Below are positions 22,631 through 35,923 of a stretch of 64,000 nt of DNA, piece after piece; the stretch's first letter is position 1; every line of letters starts with the position of its first letter. The stretch lies in NCBI RefSeq assembly GCF_963169125.1, contig NC_084802.1, forward strand, positions 31,898,107 through 31,962,106. Reading direction: 5' to 3'. This DNA is from Humulus lupulus. Its lineage: Eukaryota; Streptophyta; Magnoliopsida; Rosales; Cannabaceae. The position numbers and the translations under genes are program-made. Below the pieces are notes generated by a model. The model had not been told where the DNA came from. It saw only the letters and a list, made by a program, of their open reading frames with translations, and ran no database searches.

Positions 22631-23714
22631 TAACATTGTGGCGGTCACTTTGGAGGAACAAGGACAGCAGCAAAAGTTTTGCAATGTGGGTTTTATTGGC
22701 CTACGTTATTTAAAGATGCCAGTACCTTTGTCAAGAGTTGTGATTGTTGCTAAATGACCGGTAACATATCAAGAAGAGATCAAATGCCGATGCTAGAATT
22801 CGGGAAGTTGAGTTGTTCGATGTGTGAGGAATAGATTTTATGGGGCCTTTCCTATCATCTTATAATAATAAGTACATTTTGCTTGTAGTAGACTATGTTT
22901 CTAAATGGGTGGAAGCTGTAGCAACTCCTACTTGTGATGGTAAAGAGGTACTTAAATTCCTTCATAAAAATATTTTTACCTGGTTTGGTACTCCAAGAAC
23001 AATTATTAGTGACCGAGGAAGTCATTTATGCAACAAGTCATTCACTGCTCTATGCGCTCGTTATGGGTTATGGAGTTCATCATCGAAAGTCTTTGTTCTA
23101 TCATCCACTTGCCAATGGTCAAGCAGAAGTGTCAAATTGGGAGATAAAAAGTATTTTGGAGTAGATTGTAAATACATCAAGGAAGGATTGGTTGAAAAAG
23201 CTTGATGATTCACTGTGGGCATGTTGCACAACCTTCAAGACTCCGATCGGTATGTCACCGTATCGATTGGTGTTTGGAAAGACATGTCATTTACCAATGG
23301 AACTTGATCACAGAGCTTACTGGGCAGTAAAAAAGATGAACGTTGATCTCTTTATGGCGGGACAGAATAGGCTTTTGGAGTTGCACGGGCTTGATGAATT
23401 TCATAATGAAGCTTGTGAGAATGCAAAGATTTATAAAGAAAAGTCTAAGGCATTTCATGATAAAAGGATACTTAGGAAGGATTTCCAACCGGGAGACAAG
23501 GTGCTATTATTCAATTCTCAATTGAAGCTTTTCTGGGAAAATTAAAGTCGAGATGGTCGGGACCATACACAGTTGTTGTCTCATTGCCTTATGGAGTGGT
23601 GCAAATTCATAGCGAGAAGACGGGACACTTTAAGTGAATGGTCAGAGATTGAAGCACTATTTGGAAGGACCAGTGGAAAAATGCAAGTCTGTGTTGCTTT
23701 TGGAACCCCTTTGA
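22631..23714 (+). pseudogene. Athila integrase
   Basis: The zinc domain HCGGHFGG...C..C lies near 22632-22755, but a stop replaces a residue after CDCC. The core has the D-D-E residues: LLVVDYVSKWVEA, IISDRGSH and NGQAEVSN. A frameshift near 23075 splits the core. The C-terminal part follows with [23 protein letters not shown] and FQPGDKVLL, ending at TGA 23712-23714. It inserts element cDNA into chromosomes when functional. Confidence 0.9.
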
Positions 23715-24721
23715 ATTGAGTGTTCAACGTTCGACTAAATGACGCTAATGACAACACTGTAGGAGGCATTCCTATAATTTATTTATTATTTTTTTGGTGT
23801 TTTTATTTTAATTCTTAATTAGTTGAACAATTTTATTTATTTTTGTTTTGGATTTGTAAAAATTCAATTTTTTTATATTTATTTAGTTTTTGAGTAAAAT
23901 GTATGTAGAAACCTTGCAATTCGTGAAAAGGTAGTTTTCAAATTCTTCCGGAGGTCAAGTCACGACTTGATCTTATAAGGCGCGGCACTAAACAAAGTCA
24001 TAGAGCTCATAAAACAAAGGAGGAGGCGAGCCACGACTTGATCTTATAAGTCGCGGCCCTAAATGAAGTCAGAGAGCATGCGAGTTCTAGTGAGAGCCAG
24101 GTCGCAACTTGCTATTGCTGGGTCGCGATGTTTGCACAACATAAATTTGAGAAAAAAAGAGGCGCCCTGTGACTTGCTATTGCTGGGTTGCGGTGCGCCT
24201 TCGTCAGAAAGGGAAAATTCAGTATATACTCATTTTTTTCTCAAGCCATAACCCACATTTTGAATTTTTCCTCCTTCAAACCCATTATTTTTCTTTAGAA
24301 TTTATCTCATTCTCCCATCTTCATCCTTCTTAAATGCACCATAAATCCAAACCCACAACTTGATAGATTCATATTCCCTTCTTTCCTTTTTTCTAATCAA
24401 AACCCTAAATAGTTTTATTTGTGGCATTGAAGCCAAGAGGAGTATTTGAAGAGTGGGCAATCTCAACAACTCAAAGGCATGCAAGTCTCTAATTTTCTAT
24501 GTTCTTCAAGTTCTGGGTTGAAGTAATTTTGTGCTAGATAGACAAGAGATTTTATTGGAATTTTGGGATGAATTGTTAGTATATATTGTGTTCTTTCAGT
24601 TGGTATTATTAGGGTGTTATACAGTTGAGGGAAGTAAGAAAAATTAGCGGAAGTGCTGCAGAATTTTTGTAGTAGTATTTGGTGCATTGTGTTATTATGG
24701 GACCAAGAAAAAAATCCCGCT
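23715..24721 (+). promoter_or_regulatory. Internal GC-dyad block with TATA, upstream of the env-position ORF
   Basis: About 1 kb without coding potential. At about 23940-24200 a CGACTTG...TCGCGG dyad unit occurs four times, the same theme as the block in this element's 5' LTR (15590-15840). A TATATA follows at 24223-24228, and the ATG of the next ORF is at 24722. The arrangement mirrors the LTR promoter and suggests a second, internal promoter. The layout is visible; the function is inferred. Confidence 0.5.
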
Positions 24722-25982
24722 ATGGCTACTTCATCTAAACATGCAAATCGCCCTTCCACATCCTGCACCCAACCACCACAACTACAACTAGCCCCACCGC
24801 CACCACCTCCCTCCTCAGGAGTTTGACCCTGCTCGATTCATTAGTAAAGATGTGTTTGACCATTATCAAAGGTTGTCTCAACGTCAAGTCATTCAAGAAC
24901 AGGGGATGGAATATGAAGACCAACCATATCCTTAGGAAACATATGAGATAATTCAAGCCGAAATTAAAGGTCGCAATTGGAAAAGTTTTGTGGACCTCGA
25001 ATGACCAAGGCCAATTGCTCCATGGTTTATGAATTTTATCCTAATTTTCTGGGAGCGGTAAATAGGAAGGTCTTTGTGAGAGGGGTACGGGTGGAGTGTC
25101 ATATTGATAATATTGATGCATTATATGGATTGCCGATGTTTTCCTTGGAGGAGGATGAATATTATCAGATGGCTTATTATAGTGAGATTAATTGGACTGA
25201 TGTGGCTGAAACATTAGGCATTCCTGGAGCTATTTTTGTAATGCAAGATGGACAACCGAAGGATTTTAGAAGGTTTCAAATGAATAAGGTGGCAAAGGCT
25301 TGGACTCTTTTTGTGAGTGTGAGGCTTATGCCCAACACTCACCTATCTGAAGTGGGGACTGATCGGTGTCTTCTTGTCTATGCTATTATGAAGGGGTTCT
25401 CCGTGGATATTGGATGAGTTATACATACTAGTATCCGCGACTTATGCTGAATGACTACCACTGCTGGTTTGGGGCATGGTTCAATGATTACTGATTTATG
25501 TGGGGTGTGGGAGGTGCCTAAATATCTCAGTGATATTTATAGGAAAGCAATGGGACCCATTTCTTGAGCTTCTGTGTTTAAATTCAATGCACCATCTTTG
25601 GAGCCTCCTGCACCACAACCCTACCAAGTGAGAGTTGAAGAAGTGGGAGATCGTGCTAATGAACCCACCCATGCCAATGTTCCACAAGAAGAACCAAGGC
25701 CAGCAGAGGAGGAAAGGAGCAGAGCTTATCCTCAATTTCTGGCAATTGAGGCACCACTTAATTCGCACTTGGCCAGACTTGATTACATTATTTAGCAGAA
25801 CCAATATACCCATAATTATTTGGGGGAACTTCATGATTATCATTGAGCCCAAGCAAATCGGCAAAATAAATTGGTTTACCGGTGGTCTAACCAAGAGGAG
25901 GACAAACACTATTTTCTTTATCCACCACCATGGCATCCTTTCCAAGACCCACCACCATTTTGACATGATTCATAGCTGGTAA
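24722..25982 (+). pseudogene. Athila env-position ORF (plant transposon-protein domain), broken
   Basis: Starts MATSSKHANRPSTS and has a Gln/Pro-rich N-terminus. After a frameshift near 24828 come ARFISKDVFDHYQRLSQRQVI, FYPNFLGAVNRKVFVRGVRVECHID, DALYGLP, and GTDRCLLVYAIMKGFSVDIG. This is the domain found in the ORF after pol in Athila elements (called env-like from its place; I see no convincing fusion peptide or membrane span). Stops near 24933, 25416 and 25452 interrupt it. The tail is Pro/Glu-rich with a short Tyr/Trp-rich end near 25900. Confidence 0.75.
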
Positions 25983-27347
25983 GCTTTTTCTTTAATTGTT
26001 TTTAAACATTGGGGACCATGTTTAGCTTAAGTTTGGGGGAGGGTGCTTAATTTCCGCTCGTTTTGTTCGTGTTGTTTTGTTGTGTGTTTGTGTGTCTAGT
26101 TTGTGTTAGTTGTTTGGTTTAGAGCTTTGTTTTAGTGTGTAGTGAGACCAACATGAATGATGGTTGACAACAAGTGCCAATGAGAACAAAGTCAATGTTA
26201 TGAGTATAATCCAAAGAAAATGAAATTTGAAAAATCTGTGTGCTTAATTGAACACTCGGTTAGTTCACTTTAGTTTAGGCAACATTTCATGAGTATCTTG
26301 TCATGGTGTTTAAATTGATGTTTTTGATATTGATTATGCTTGCTGGAATTGGTTGGTGGATTGATGAATGGGAAGTGGAAATTATTTTCTATAATTCTAG
26401 AACTTGCTTACTTGTTATTTGAGGCGAAATAATATATCATGTATGCTTAGGAATATGATTTAGGCTATCATTTGCACCGTTTGAGCTTTTCTGGCCGACC
26501 TAAAATTAATTGATCCTTTGATTAACCATTTTGAGCTTAACATTGTATCTTTTTGTTCTAAGCCACTATTTAAGCCTAATATTTGAAACTTGGTTAGATA
26601 TTCGTCCCTAATATACTATGAGCACATGATTGAAAAAAGTTATGGGGATTGATTTGTAATGAGGTTTATTTGTGAATATAGTGGGATTAGAAAATGAAAA
26701 GTGCAAAAGATTAGAGAGAGTATGAATACATATATATATATATAAAGAGTTCAATAAAAACTACACTCCCAATATGAATATCTAAAAGAAACAAGTTTGG
26801 GGGAGTATAGTTATCATATGCAAAAGAAAAAAAAGAAAAATATTTTATATCTCTCTCTAAATAAAATCAAGAAATGGGATTATGGGATTATATAAACTAT
26901 GGGAGTAAAGTCGGTAATTTTTTATCATGTGCTTAAAGTATATAAGTCCTATTGATTCTTATGCATATCATGATTTATATTAGTGGAGAATAGCAAGTAA
27001 GTGAGCTTATGGAATTATTTGGTTTGAATGGATTGATTGGAAACAATTTGGCTAGAATAACTAATTTCAAGTATGTTTATTTAATGATCATGAGTTGGTA
27101 ATCCAAAATGTTAGTAGACTAAAGTGTGAAGATGGAGTGTGTTGATCGAAATTCTGGATTGCATAAACTGTTGAGTAGTTTATTGAGAATTATAAGATTA
27201 TCATTCATTATTATGAGGCATAAGTGTTATTATTGGTATGATTCATGTAGTGTGTGTTGTCCGGTGTTGTCTTTGTTGTTAGAGTCTAGGTTCGTTTTGA
27301 GTCCTTTATTCGAGGGCGATCAAAGAGTAAGTTTAGGGGAATTTGAT
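25983..27347 (+). other. Athila 3' non-coding region with polypurine tracts
   Basis: No coding frame. AAGTTTGGGGGAGGG (about 26030-26044) and AAGTTTGGGGGAGTA (about 26792) are internal PPT-like sites. The terminal PPT AAGTTTAGGGGAA (about 27329-27341) stood directly against the 3' LTR before the G element inserted. TTGAT at 27343-27347 is the G target duplication; its last four bases are the first bases of the Athila 3' LTR. Confidence 0.75.
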
Positions 27348-28533
27348 TGTAATTCCCTACTACCCAGGGATCATCACATTGTGCATTTTAAACAATGATA
27401 AACTCGCTAACTGAGCCATTTGACCACAATCGTGTAACTAAATGTGATTAACGATTTAGGGTTAAAGTTTTTTGTCAAAGACACAACGTTTCATTAAAAT
27501 GTTTACTATATACATTGGGATCCCAAAAATATATTTTAAAGGTTAATTACAATAAAATATTTACAGCCAGCCAACCTAAGCGAAAAATTAGGGTTTAACC
27601 CTAGTTCCTCTTTAAACCCTCGGCCGTGGTGGTCGAGTAACCGCATATGTACACATCATCACCTAAGCTCTCCAACTCAAAGATGGTCCAACTTTCTTTT
27701 GCCTTTACCTGCACCACATAGCACCTGTGAGCCGAAGCTTAACAAGAAAACTCAATATGCTCATGAGCAGGTAATAACATGTTACTAAATCATAATAGGC
27801 ATGCCTAGCAGTAATTACCCTACTAATGCATGCAAGCAAGTCCAAATAAATGATTATGGGGTCCCGCGTCTGAATACATGACTAATGAGTCAATCTTTGG
27901 GGACCTGCTTATTGAATAGATGACTAATGAGTCAATCTCTGTGTGAGTGACTAATGAGTCACACCCTGTATAGGTGACTAATGAGTCACACTCTGTATAG
28001 ATGACTAATGAGTCTGTTTCTGTTAGATGACTGATAAGTCTATCTCTGAGGTAGATGACTAATAAGTCTCTTTGTATAGATGACTAATAAGTCTATCTCT
28101 ATTAGATGACTGATAAGTCTATCTCTGAGGTAGATGACTAATAAGTCTCTCTGGATAGATGACTAATAAGTCTACCCTTATGTAGATGACTGATAAGTCT
28201 ATCTCTATATAGATGACTAATAAGTCTATCTATGTGTAGATGACTGATAAGTCTATCTTTGAATAGTTGACTAATAAGTCACTCTCTGAGATAGGTGACT
28301 AATGAGTCACACTCTGAATAGGTGACTAATGAGTCAAACTTTGTATAGGTGACTAATGAATCACACTTTACATAGGTGACTAATGAGTCACTTTCTAAAT
28401 AGATGACTGATAAGTCTATCTCTGTATAGATGACTGATAAGTCTATCTCTGAGTAGTTGACCAATAAGCCACTCTCTAAATAGATGACTGATAAGTCTAT
28501 CTCTGTATAGATGACTAATAAGTCTGTCTCTAG
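27348..28533 (-). repeat. Partial G LTR (outer copy) with tandem array
   Basis: Begins TGTAATTCCCTACTACCC and shares the G LTR lead (ACTCGCTAAC, CCCTCGGCCGTGG). It runs into the GACTAATGAGTC array (about 27875-28533) and then meets a second LTR start at 28534. It could be the outer element of a nested pair whose remainder was lost by LTR recombination. Confidence 0.75.
27875..28533. repeat. Tandem array of a ~20-bp unit with GACTAATGAGTC dyad
   Basis: Dozens of degenerate copies of GATGACTAATAAGTCTATCTCT and GGTGACTAATGAGTCACAC. The core TGACTAATGAGTCA is an imperfect palindrome containing TGAGTCA, a GCN4/AP-1-type bZIP site. Related arrays lie at 29055-29591, 36450-36609 and 41883-42626. 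Confidence 0.9.
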
Positions 28534-31006
28534 TGTAACACCCTACTACCCAGGGACCGTTATGGTGTGCATTTTAAATAGTGCTAAACTCGCTAATCGA
28601 GTCATTTGGCCATAATCGTGTAACTAAGTATGATTAACGGTTTAGGGTTTAAATTTTTTGATTAAGATACAACATTTCACTAAAATGTTTATTGTATACA
28701 TTGGGATCCCAAAAATATAATTTAAAGGTTAATTACAATAAAATATTTACTATCAGCCGACCGAAGCGGAAAAATAGGGTTTAACCATAGTTCCTCTTTA
28801 AACCCTCGGCCATGGCGGTCGAGCAGCCGCATATGTACACATTATCACCTAAGCTCTCCAACTCAAGGATGGTCCAACTTTGTTTTGCATTTACCTACAC
28901 CACATAGCACCCGTGAGCCGAAGCTCAGCAAGAAAACTCAATATTCTTATGAACAAGTAATAACATGTTACTAAGTCATAATAGGCATGCCTAGCAGTAA
29001 TAACCCTACTCATGCATGGAAGCTAGTCCAAATAAATGATTATGGGGTCCTGCATTTGAATAGTTGACTAATGAGTCAATCTCTGGGGACCTGCTTATTG
29101 AATAGATGACTAATGAGTCAATCTTTGTGTGGGTGACTATTGATTCACACCCTGTATAGGTGACTAACGAGCCACACACTCTATAGATGACTAATGAGTC
29201 TGTCCCTGTTAGATGACTGATAAGTCCATCTCTGAGGTAGATGACTGATAAGTCTACCATGTATAGATGACTAATAAGTCTCCCCTTATGTAGATGACTG
29301 ATAAGTCTATCTCTGTGTAGATGACTAATAAGTCTATCTCTAAATAATTGACTAATAAGTCACTCTCTGAGATCGGTGACTAATGAGTCACACCCTGAAT
29401 AGGTGACTAATGAGTCACTCTCTGGATAGGTGACTGATGAGTCACACTCTGGATAGGTGACTAATGAGTCACTCTCAAAATCAGATGACTGATAAGTCCA
29501 TCTCTGTGTAGATGACTGATAAGTATATCTCTGTGTAGATGACCGATAAGTCTATCTCTGTGTAGATGACTGATAAGTCTATCTCTGAGGTCCAATACCT
29601 TCCTAGCCATGTGACGTGTAGGTCACCTTAGCCTTTTGGCTCTGTTTCTAAATAACTAGCCTTTAGACTAGACAAGCGATTTTAGTTTTCATCGAACTTA
29701 AGGTCGGTCAAGCATTTCATGCTTATGATGATAATGCTTATGTCGATTAGATCCAATCATTTTGTCTTGCGTTAAACACGCTAATACCGTTCTAGACTCA
29801 TAAGCCAATACCACACGACTAGTGCTCAGTACTATTGCCGACCTTGACTAATAAGTCCCAACTTCACAATTAATACTGACACCATTGCCGATTCTGACTA
29901 ATAAGTCAGTACCATACACAGATAAGCAAATTGCGAAGCATTTGATATGCATTCCAGATATAAAAATAGAGCATTCAACATGGAATGCAATTAATGAAAT
30001 TAACAATAAAAGGTTCATGGTCTAGACCTCATTCTCGGGACCTCGAATCGCACTCAAACGATTAGTAGATTCGATCTCGAACCTTAGGAATTGAAGCCCC
30101 GAGCCAAAAACCCTCAAAAGTGCCCAAAATAGGACCCTAGAAAAATAGGGTAGCGCTGTAGCGTTATCCCCCTAGCGCCTAGGTGCTACAAGCAGGGATG
30201 CATTGCCCTGGACAGTGCTGTAGCACTAGAACCAGGGTGATTCAACCTTGATTTTTCCCCCTTCGACTCCTCCAATTTCTAACCTTCAAAACCTGATTCC
30301 AAACCTCAACCAAACTTACAAATGAACCCAAATACCAAACATACAAATCCTAACCATCAAAACCTAATCAATGTTTGCAAAAAAAATCCATTCAATTCTC
30401 ACTATCCAAATCATAATTCCCAACTAAAAATCAAGAGAAAAATAGAGTATAAACAAGGGTTTCTATGGTTAGAATCTTACCTCAAGCTCAAAATTACATC
30501 CTCTTCAATGGTAGAACACAACCCTAGACCTTCAAGGCTTGGTTCTCTAGCTTGATTCCTCAAATGGAGTTTAAAAATTCAAAGAGAAAAGAGAAGGAAA
30601 AGATGATTGGAAGAAGAAGAAGAAGAAGATGCTCTGTTTTGGTTCAGTTTTTCTACAGCCTTCTTAATTGATATATAATCTTAGTCAAAAGACAAAAATA
30701 CACCTAGGTCATTTAATTCCCTCTTAAGGTTACCAAGGGTAAAACTGTTTTTTCTTGACTATCTCGTTAATCATAATTAACATCATCCAATTCCTGTTAT
30801 TCTCAATATTCTCAAATGCTAATACATCATATCCCATTACCCTTTAATTCCTGGTAATGTACTAATTCTCAAATTACCCCGAGACTCACCCCGAGCCCCG
30901 AAATTAACCCCGTTATGACTAACCCGCTAACTTGCATTCAAAGATCGTCTCATGTCGAATAGCTCGAACAAATCCACATTATAATGTGGCCTTATTCATA
31001 ATTCAC
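28534..31006 (-). repeat. 3' LTR of G copy 1, right end deleted
   Basis: Starts TGTAACACCCTACTACCC, with the array at about 29055-29591 and AGCGCT-type dyads at 30151-30166, 30171-30189 and 30212-30229. Homology to the other G LTRs stops at ATTCAC (31006), directly at the purine tract. About 230 bp, including the TCATTACA end seen at 37674 and 45568, are missing. Confidence 0.8.
29055..29591. repeat. Second GACTAATGAGTC tandem array
   Basis: The same unit family as 27875-28533, inside the inner LTR. Copy number and the order of AATGAGTCA and AATAAGTCT variants differ between arrays, which indicates expansion and contraction. Confidence 0.9.
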
Positions 31007-31440
31007 CTCCTTACAGAAATTTTGTCCTTGAAATTTATCTGAACAACTCGGAATATAAATCCCGCACAACTGATTCCAGTTTCCTAGGTCGTTCCCTCGA
31101 CCTCACTATTTCTGTATCATACCTTAACTACAGGTATAGCTTTGCTTCTCAGAACCTTATTCTTTCTGTTAAAATCTGAACTAGCTACTCCTCATAGGAT
31201 AACTTAGCCTCAATCTCCATATTCTCATAACTCGGCACATGAGTTTCTTTTAACCCTTGTCCTCAACATGGAAATATAAAATACACTGTATACGACCAAC
31301 AGTGCCAAAGATAAGGTCAATCCAAAGGAAACCTGACCAGTTCTATCCAGGATTCAAATGGTCATAATAATCTAGGGCTCAACTTGCCCTCAACTCCTCA
31401 CTCCTTTCCATGATGATACTTTAAGGAGGATACAATCTTC

Positions 31441-32539
31441 TCTTATATTATTTTATAATATAATATAATGTTTTAGATTAAATAAATGTGACAAAGAGTG
31501 TCACATATTGTAACATATAATAGAGAGTTACAATATTTAGATATATGAGATATATCCAAATAATGTAACATATTTGGTGTTACAAATTTGTAACTTCCAA
31601 ATATTACCCTTTATTGTGTAAATTTGTTGTTACACAATATTGAGATGAATTTCATAAATCCATATGTGATATGGCTGTTAGAGATATGATTTTAACCCCA
31701 ATAATGTGTTTTGGGAGTTACAAAACAGCACATTTTTTGTGCTGAAATTGGTCAGTGGCCGCGGCCTGTGGGACAGAGACTAGTGGCCGCAGCCACTAAT
31801 GTCTCTGGCCGCGGCCACAGGCCAAAAACTGACCAATTTTCAGTTTTTTCAATCTTTGTTGAACGGCTAAAAAAACCCAAATAACTCCCAAATATCCTTT
31901 TTAATTCCATATTAATCCAATTAAACATTGGTAACAACCATGGGGGTTGGTGGAATTTGAAATTCAAATGGTGTCTCTAAACTCTATAAATAGGAGCCTA
32001 TAGCTCACTTGTAAGACACAACATTTTCTATCCATTAGAGCACTTGGCTAGAAACACCTTGAGGCTTGATAATTCCAGAAAGCATTTCCTATAATCTATG
32101 AGAGATCCCTTAGTGCTTGAGTTAGGGGGAAATAAGCTTTTGGACAAAGGTTTCAAACCTTGTTCAAGTTGGTGATCCCCAACACTCTTCACTTTGGTAG
32201 TGTGAGTGAGAGTTGCTTCTATTTAGTTTGTTGTTCTTTCTTTCTATTTTATTTCTCTTCATCTTCATATTCTTCTCTTTTGTTTATTTGTATTTCTTGT
32301 TTTGAGTTGTAATCTTCTTTTCCTTATTTCAAACATTTTACTTTACTTGTAACATTTTGCTTTGAGTTGTATTTTCACCATTCTATTCTTCTTCTCTTCT
32401 TCTTGTTCTTTAGTTTATTTGTATTTTCAGTTATAGAGTTGTAATCTTATTCAATCAATCATTGTTTATTTGTAATATATTGCATAGAGTTGTAATATTA
32501 TTATCAATTTCCATTGAGACAAAATATATTTTCCTAACA
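31441..32539 (+). mobile_element. Solo LTR (1099 bp) inside G copy 1
   Basis: Perfect TCTTC duplications flank it (31436-31440 and 32540-32544). It starts TCTTATATTATT (the usual TG appears changed to TC) and ends TTTCCTAACA. The equivalent site in the duplicated unit (about 38055) is empty and reads straight through, which confirms the insertion. TATA box CTATAAATAG is near 31981-31990. Upstream are three GGCCGC-type dyads at 31757-31766, 31782-31797 and 31807-31816. CT-rich tracts fill the 3' half. Family uncertain, possibly copia. Confidence 0.88.
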
Positions 32540-35500
32540 TCTTCTACTTGGAACTCCATGTTCCCGCTTTTCAAATCATCATAACTTTTCCATTTACTCT
32601 GAGAAGTGAGCATCCAAGATCTAACCTTTTCAATAACCTCTATAATCCCTTGAACTACCTCAGGATCCATATATAATATCTCATTCATCTCATAAGATGC
32701 CCTTTCAATAACTGGATAACTCTCTCCCTGATTTACCATCAGTTTGAGAGTAATAACCTGTATTAAATTCAACTGTATATTCATCGCCTTCTACAACCTT
32801 TCCCAAGACTTGGAAGTAATAGCAAAGCCTTTATCTAATAAGATAGACCTCAAATTCCATGAAGGCGTACCACCTCTCTCACACAGAGATCTGTATACTG
32901 ATCAACTGTGTTACTTGTCCTTACTGATAGAAGTGAACTTACTTTAAATACTGGTCCATAATGATTCGAATAAACTCATGCTGACTGACTAACCTGCACA
33001 GCCCCACCACGAAACCTATCACGATGTTTCCTAATTTCCACTATGGAATACTCAAAGGCTACAATAGCCTTACAGGTTTCTGATAGTCTGTCTTGACCTG
33101 CTACCAGGTTAAGAACTTTGTCATGTATTCCATTATGTCCCTCTCCATCCCAGGCCATCAGTATAAAGCTTTCATATTCTGGTACATCTTTCATGATGCC
33201 TGGATGAAGAGAATAAGAGAGTAGTATGAGATTCATCCAGAATCTCCCATTTAATCAGTGTCCATCGGATTCCAAATCTCATACCTGACACTATATAATC
33301 CTTAGCTAATCTAGCTAAGACATTCCCCTAAATTCTCCCATTTGTGGTTCACTTAACTGTTTTCCTTTAATCGTTTCTACCAGAGTAACTCAAACATAAT
33401 GTTGGCCACCTGGCCCACCAGTAACTCTACACTAGTTCTGGTCATATCCTTCAACTAACATGATGCATAGGCAATCCCTTTTCCCTTATCACTGAGGTGT
33501 CATAACAACTTACTAATTGGTTTTGATTTGTAAGAAGACTCAGAACTCTTTTGCAAAGCACATGTACTATTCTGCCCGTCCAAGGGAACTCTTGCCCTCT
33601 AAGGCGTTCCTTGACCTTGGCAATTCTCTAGCCGAGAATATACCACATTACCACCGATCAAAACGATCACAAATCCAATTCAGATAATTCTTGATTACTC
33701 TGTCCATCTAATCCATCAGAACATAACTTAGCACTCCCAGTGCCCATATCTAATATAAAAAAGTCTTCTGCATATCCTTCTCCCTGATCTCTAGCTGGTA
33801 ATAACCAGATTAATGATCCACCTTGGAGAATACTATCTTACTCAATAATTGAGCCTTTAGGTCTTACAGCTCTGCTGAAGCTGTTCAATACAGTGCCCTA
33901 GACCTGATTCCACCCATGGCACCAATCCAATCACCATTCTATCTCTTTATATGAAAGTAATCTTGAAAAATCCCTTGGAGACACATCCAGAAATTCACAG
34001 ACTAATCTAGTCTGTCCTGATCCCATTGGCACAACATGAGCGGTATCCACCATACTAGCTAAGAGTTCTATGCATCCTCCTAAAATAGATCTCCAGTTCT
34101 AAATACAGATATCATAAGCATCCAAAATCCATGCACAGTGCCAGCTCCCACCAAGGTTTCCCACTCTCAAACCCAAGAGTTACTATCCTTTCCTTACAAT
34201 CTAGCATTGCCCCACAGTTGGTTAACCAATCAATATTCAGGATCATACTGAAATCAGTCATAACCAAATTTATCAAAACAACTGATGCAATCTGCATAAC
34301 AACTCTTTTCCTCTCTATATGCAACAAGCAAAGAAACAACATGGCATCAAAACCAGTCAGCACAATACAAGAATCAGAACTAGGAAGCTGACCTGCCACC
34401 CCTGAGGAACCAGCCTCAGTCTCAGTCTCTGACTCTGACTGCATCGGAGAAAACACTCGAGCTGGAGTCAAGCTGTCCACCCCCTTTTGCTCATCTGTCC
34501 CTCGACTTGGGCAATCCCTCTTGAAATTCCCAACCATTCCACAAAAGAAACATGCCTTTGGTTGGCATCCCTTCAGATGACGCCTCTTACACTGAGTGCA
34601 TTTTGGATATGTCCTCTAGTTCTTATTCTTGCTCGCTCCAATAAACGGAGGTGTCACTGTCTGAGCTCCGTGCTCTCCAGGATTCTCCTTCTCAATCTGA
34701 TTTCCTGTGTTCTCAACAACAAGAGCCTTTCCTACCACTTGAGCATAGGTAGAGATTTCATGCACTAGGGAAACTCTGATTCCCTGAGCAATTCTAGGAT
34801 TCAATACCTGGATAAACCTTTCCTTCCGAGCTACATCCATGGGTACCATATCAAAAGCAAACTTGGCCAACCCATCGAATCTGTTAACATACTTAGTTAT
34901 TATTGCATTTCCCTGAATGAGGTTCAGAAACTCATTATCTTAGCAGTCTTAGCTGCATCACAATAATATCTTTCATTAAACAGCTGCCTAAGTTCTTTCC
35001 AGTCCATCACAACTGTATCTCGTGTATGGGATACTACTTCCCACCATGTCCGGGCATCATCCCGCAATACATATGTAGCACAGATCACCTTATCGTGACC
35101 TACCAGCCCCTACTGTCGAGAATGGAACTGATCATGCCCATCCATTGCTTCGCTCTGAATGGATCTAGGCCTCCCTCAAAGACTGGAGGGTAATACTCAT
35201 AGTATGTTCCACAGAGAAATTCCCATCTGTTCTCAACCCTAGGCTGAGCCAAAACTGGTGCCACTCCTAGCATAACAAAGGAAGAGGTGTTCCCTAACAG
35301 ATTCTGTTGTTGCTTCAAACACCTGATCTCTTCCTCTTGCCTCTGCAATCTTAATTGCATATCTGTAAACACGTGCTGGAAATTCTGAGGGGCAGGTGAA
35401 GAACTCAAACCTTGGTTGTAATTCCCAGCCCTGGTATAACCACCACCAGCTCTCATTATCTGCCTTGGATACATACCTGCTGATTGAATCTGCGGTCAAT

Positions 35501-35911
35501 AACTTGACCCATTAAACATGATGAGCATATTCAAAATCCTTTCCCGCGGGATCAATTATACCACACTACAATCACAACCACTGTAGTTCTAAAAACATGC
35601 CCGTAGCATTTGTTCATCAATTCATAACCCCTGCTCTTCCAACATACATACCATGCCTCCCACTCCAGCATAATAATATCACATTCATATATATTCATGG
35701 AGCATGTAATCATATAATCACATTAATAGTCAAGAGCCAGGCTCTATCAGAATCTCATGCTTCCTAGTACAATGTGCAGGTAAAGAATTTACATTTTATT
35801 TAAGCAGTTAAGCACATAACCACATAGATAGTTACCATACCCTGAGTGAAGTTATCTTTAGTGACGAGTGTACATGCCCAACTTGTCTTCAGGAACCTTT
35901 AACCTTGGCTC

Positions 35912-35923
35912 GCTCTGATACCA
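35912..35923 (-). promoter_or_regulatory. Primer-binding site of G copy 1
   Basis: Minus strand TGGTATCAGAGC (initiator tRNA-Met type), three bases inside the LTR boundary at 35927. The equivalents in the other copies are at 41345-41356 (mutated) and 60584-60595. Confidence 0.92.

Noticed and set aside
24722..25982. Calling the Athila third ORF a true envelope glycoprotein
   Set aside because: It is in the env position, but I see no convincing signal peptide, fusion peptide or transmembrane span. The visible domain is the plant transposon-protein type.
27875..28533. Short regular repeats that could suggest a CRISPR array
   Set aside because: Units are ~20 bp, degenerate and directly adjacent with no unique spacers of constant length. 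They lie in plant LTRs and no cas genes are present.
32744..32947. Plus-strand frame in G copy 1
   Set aside because: Antisense to the decayed integrase. No recognisable protein.
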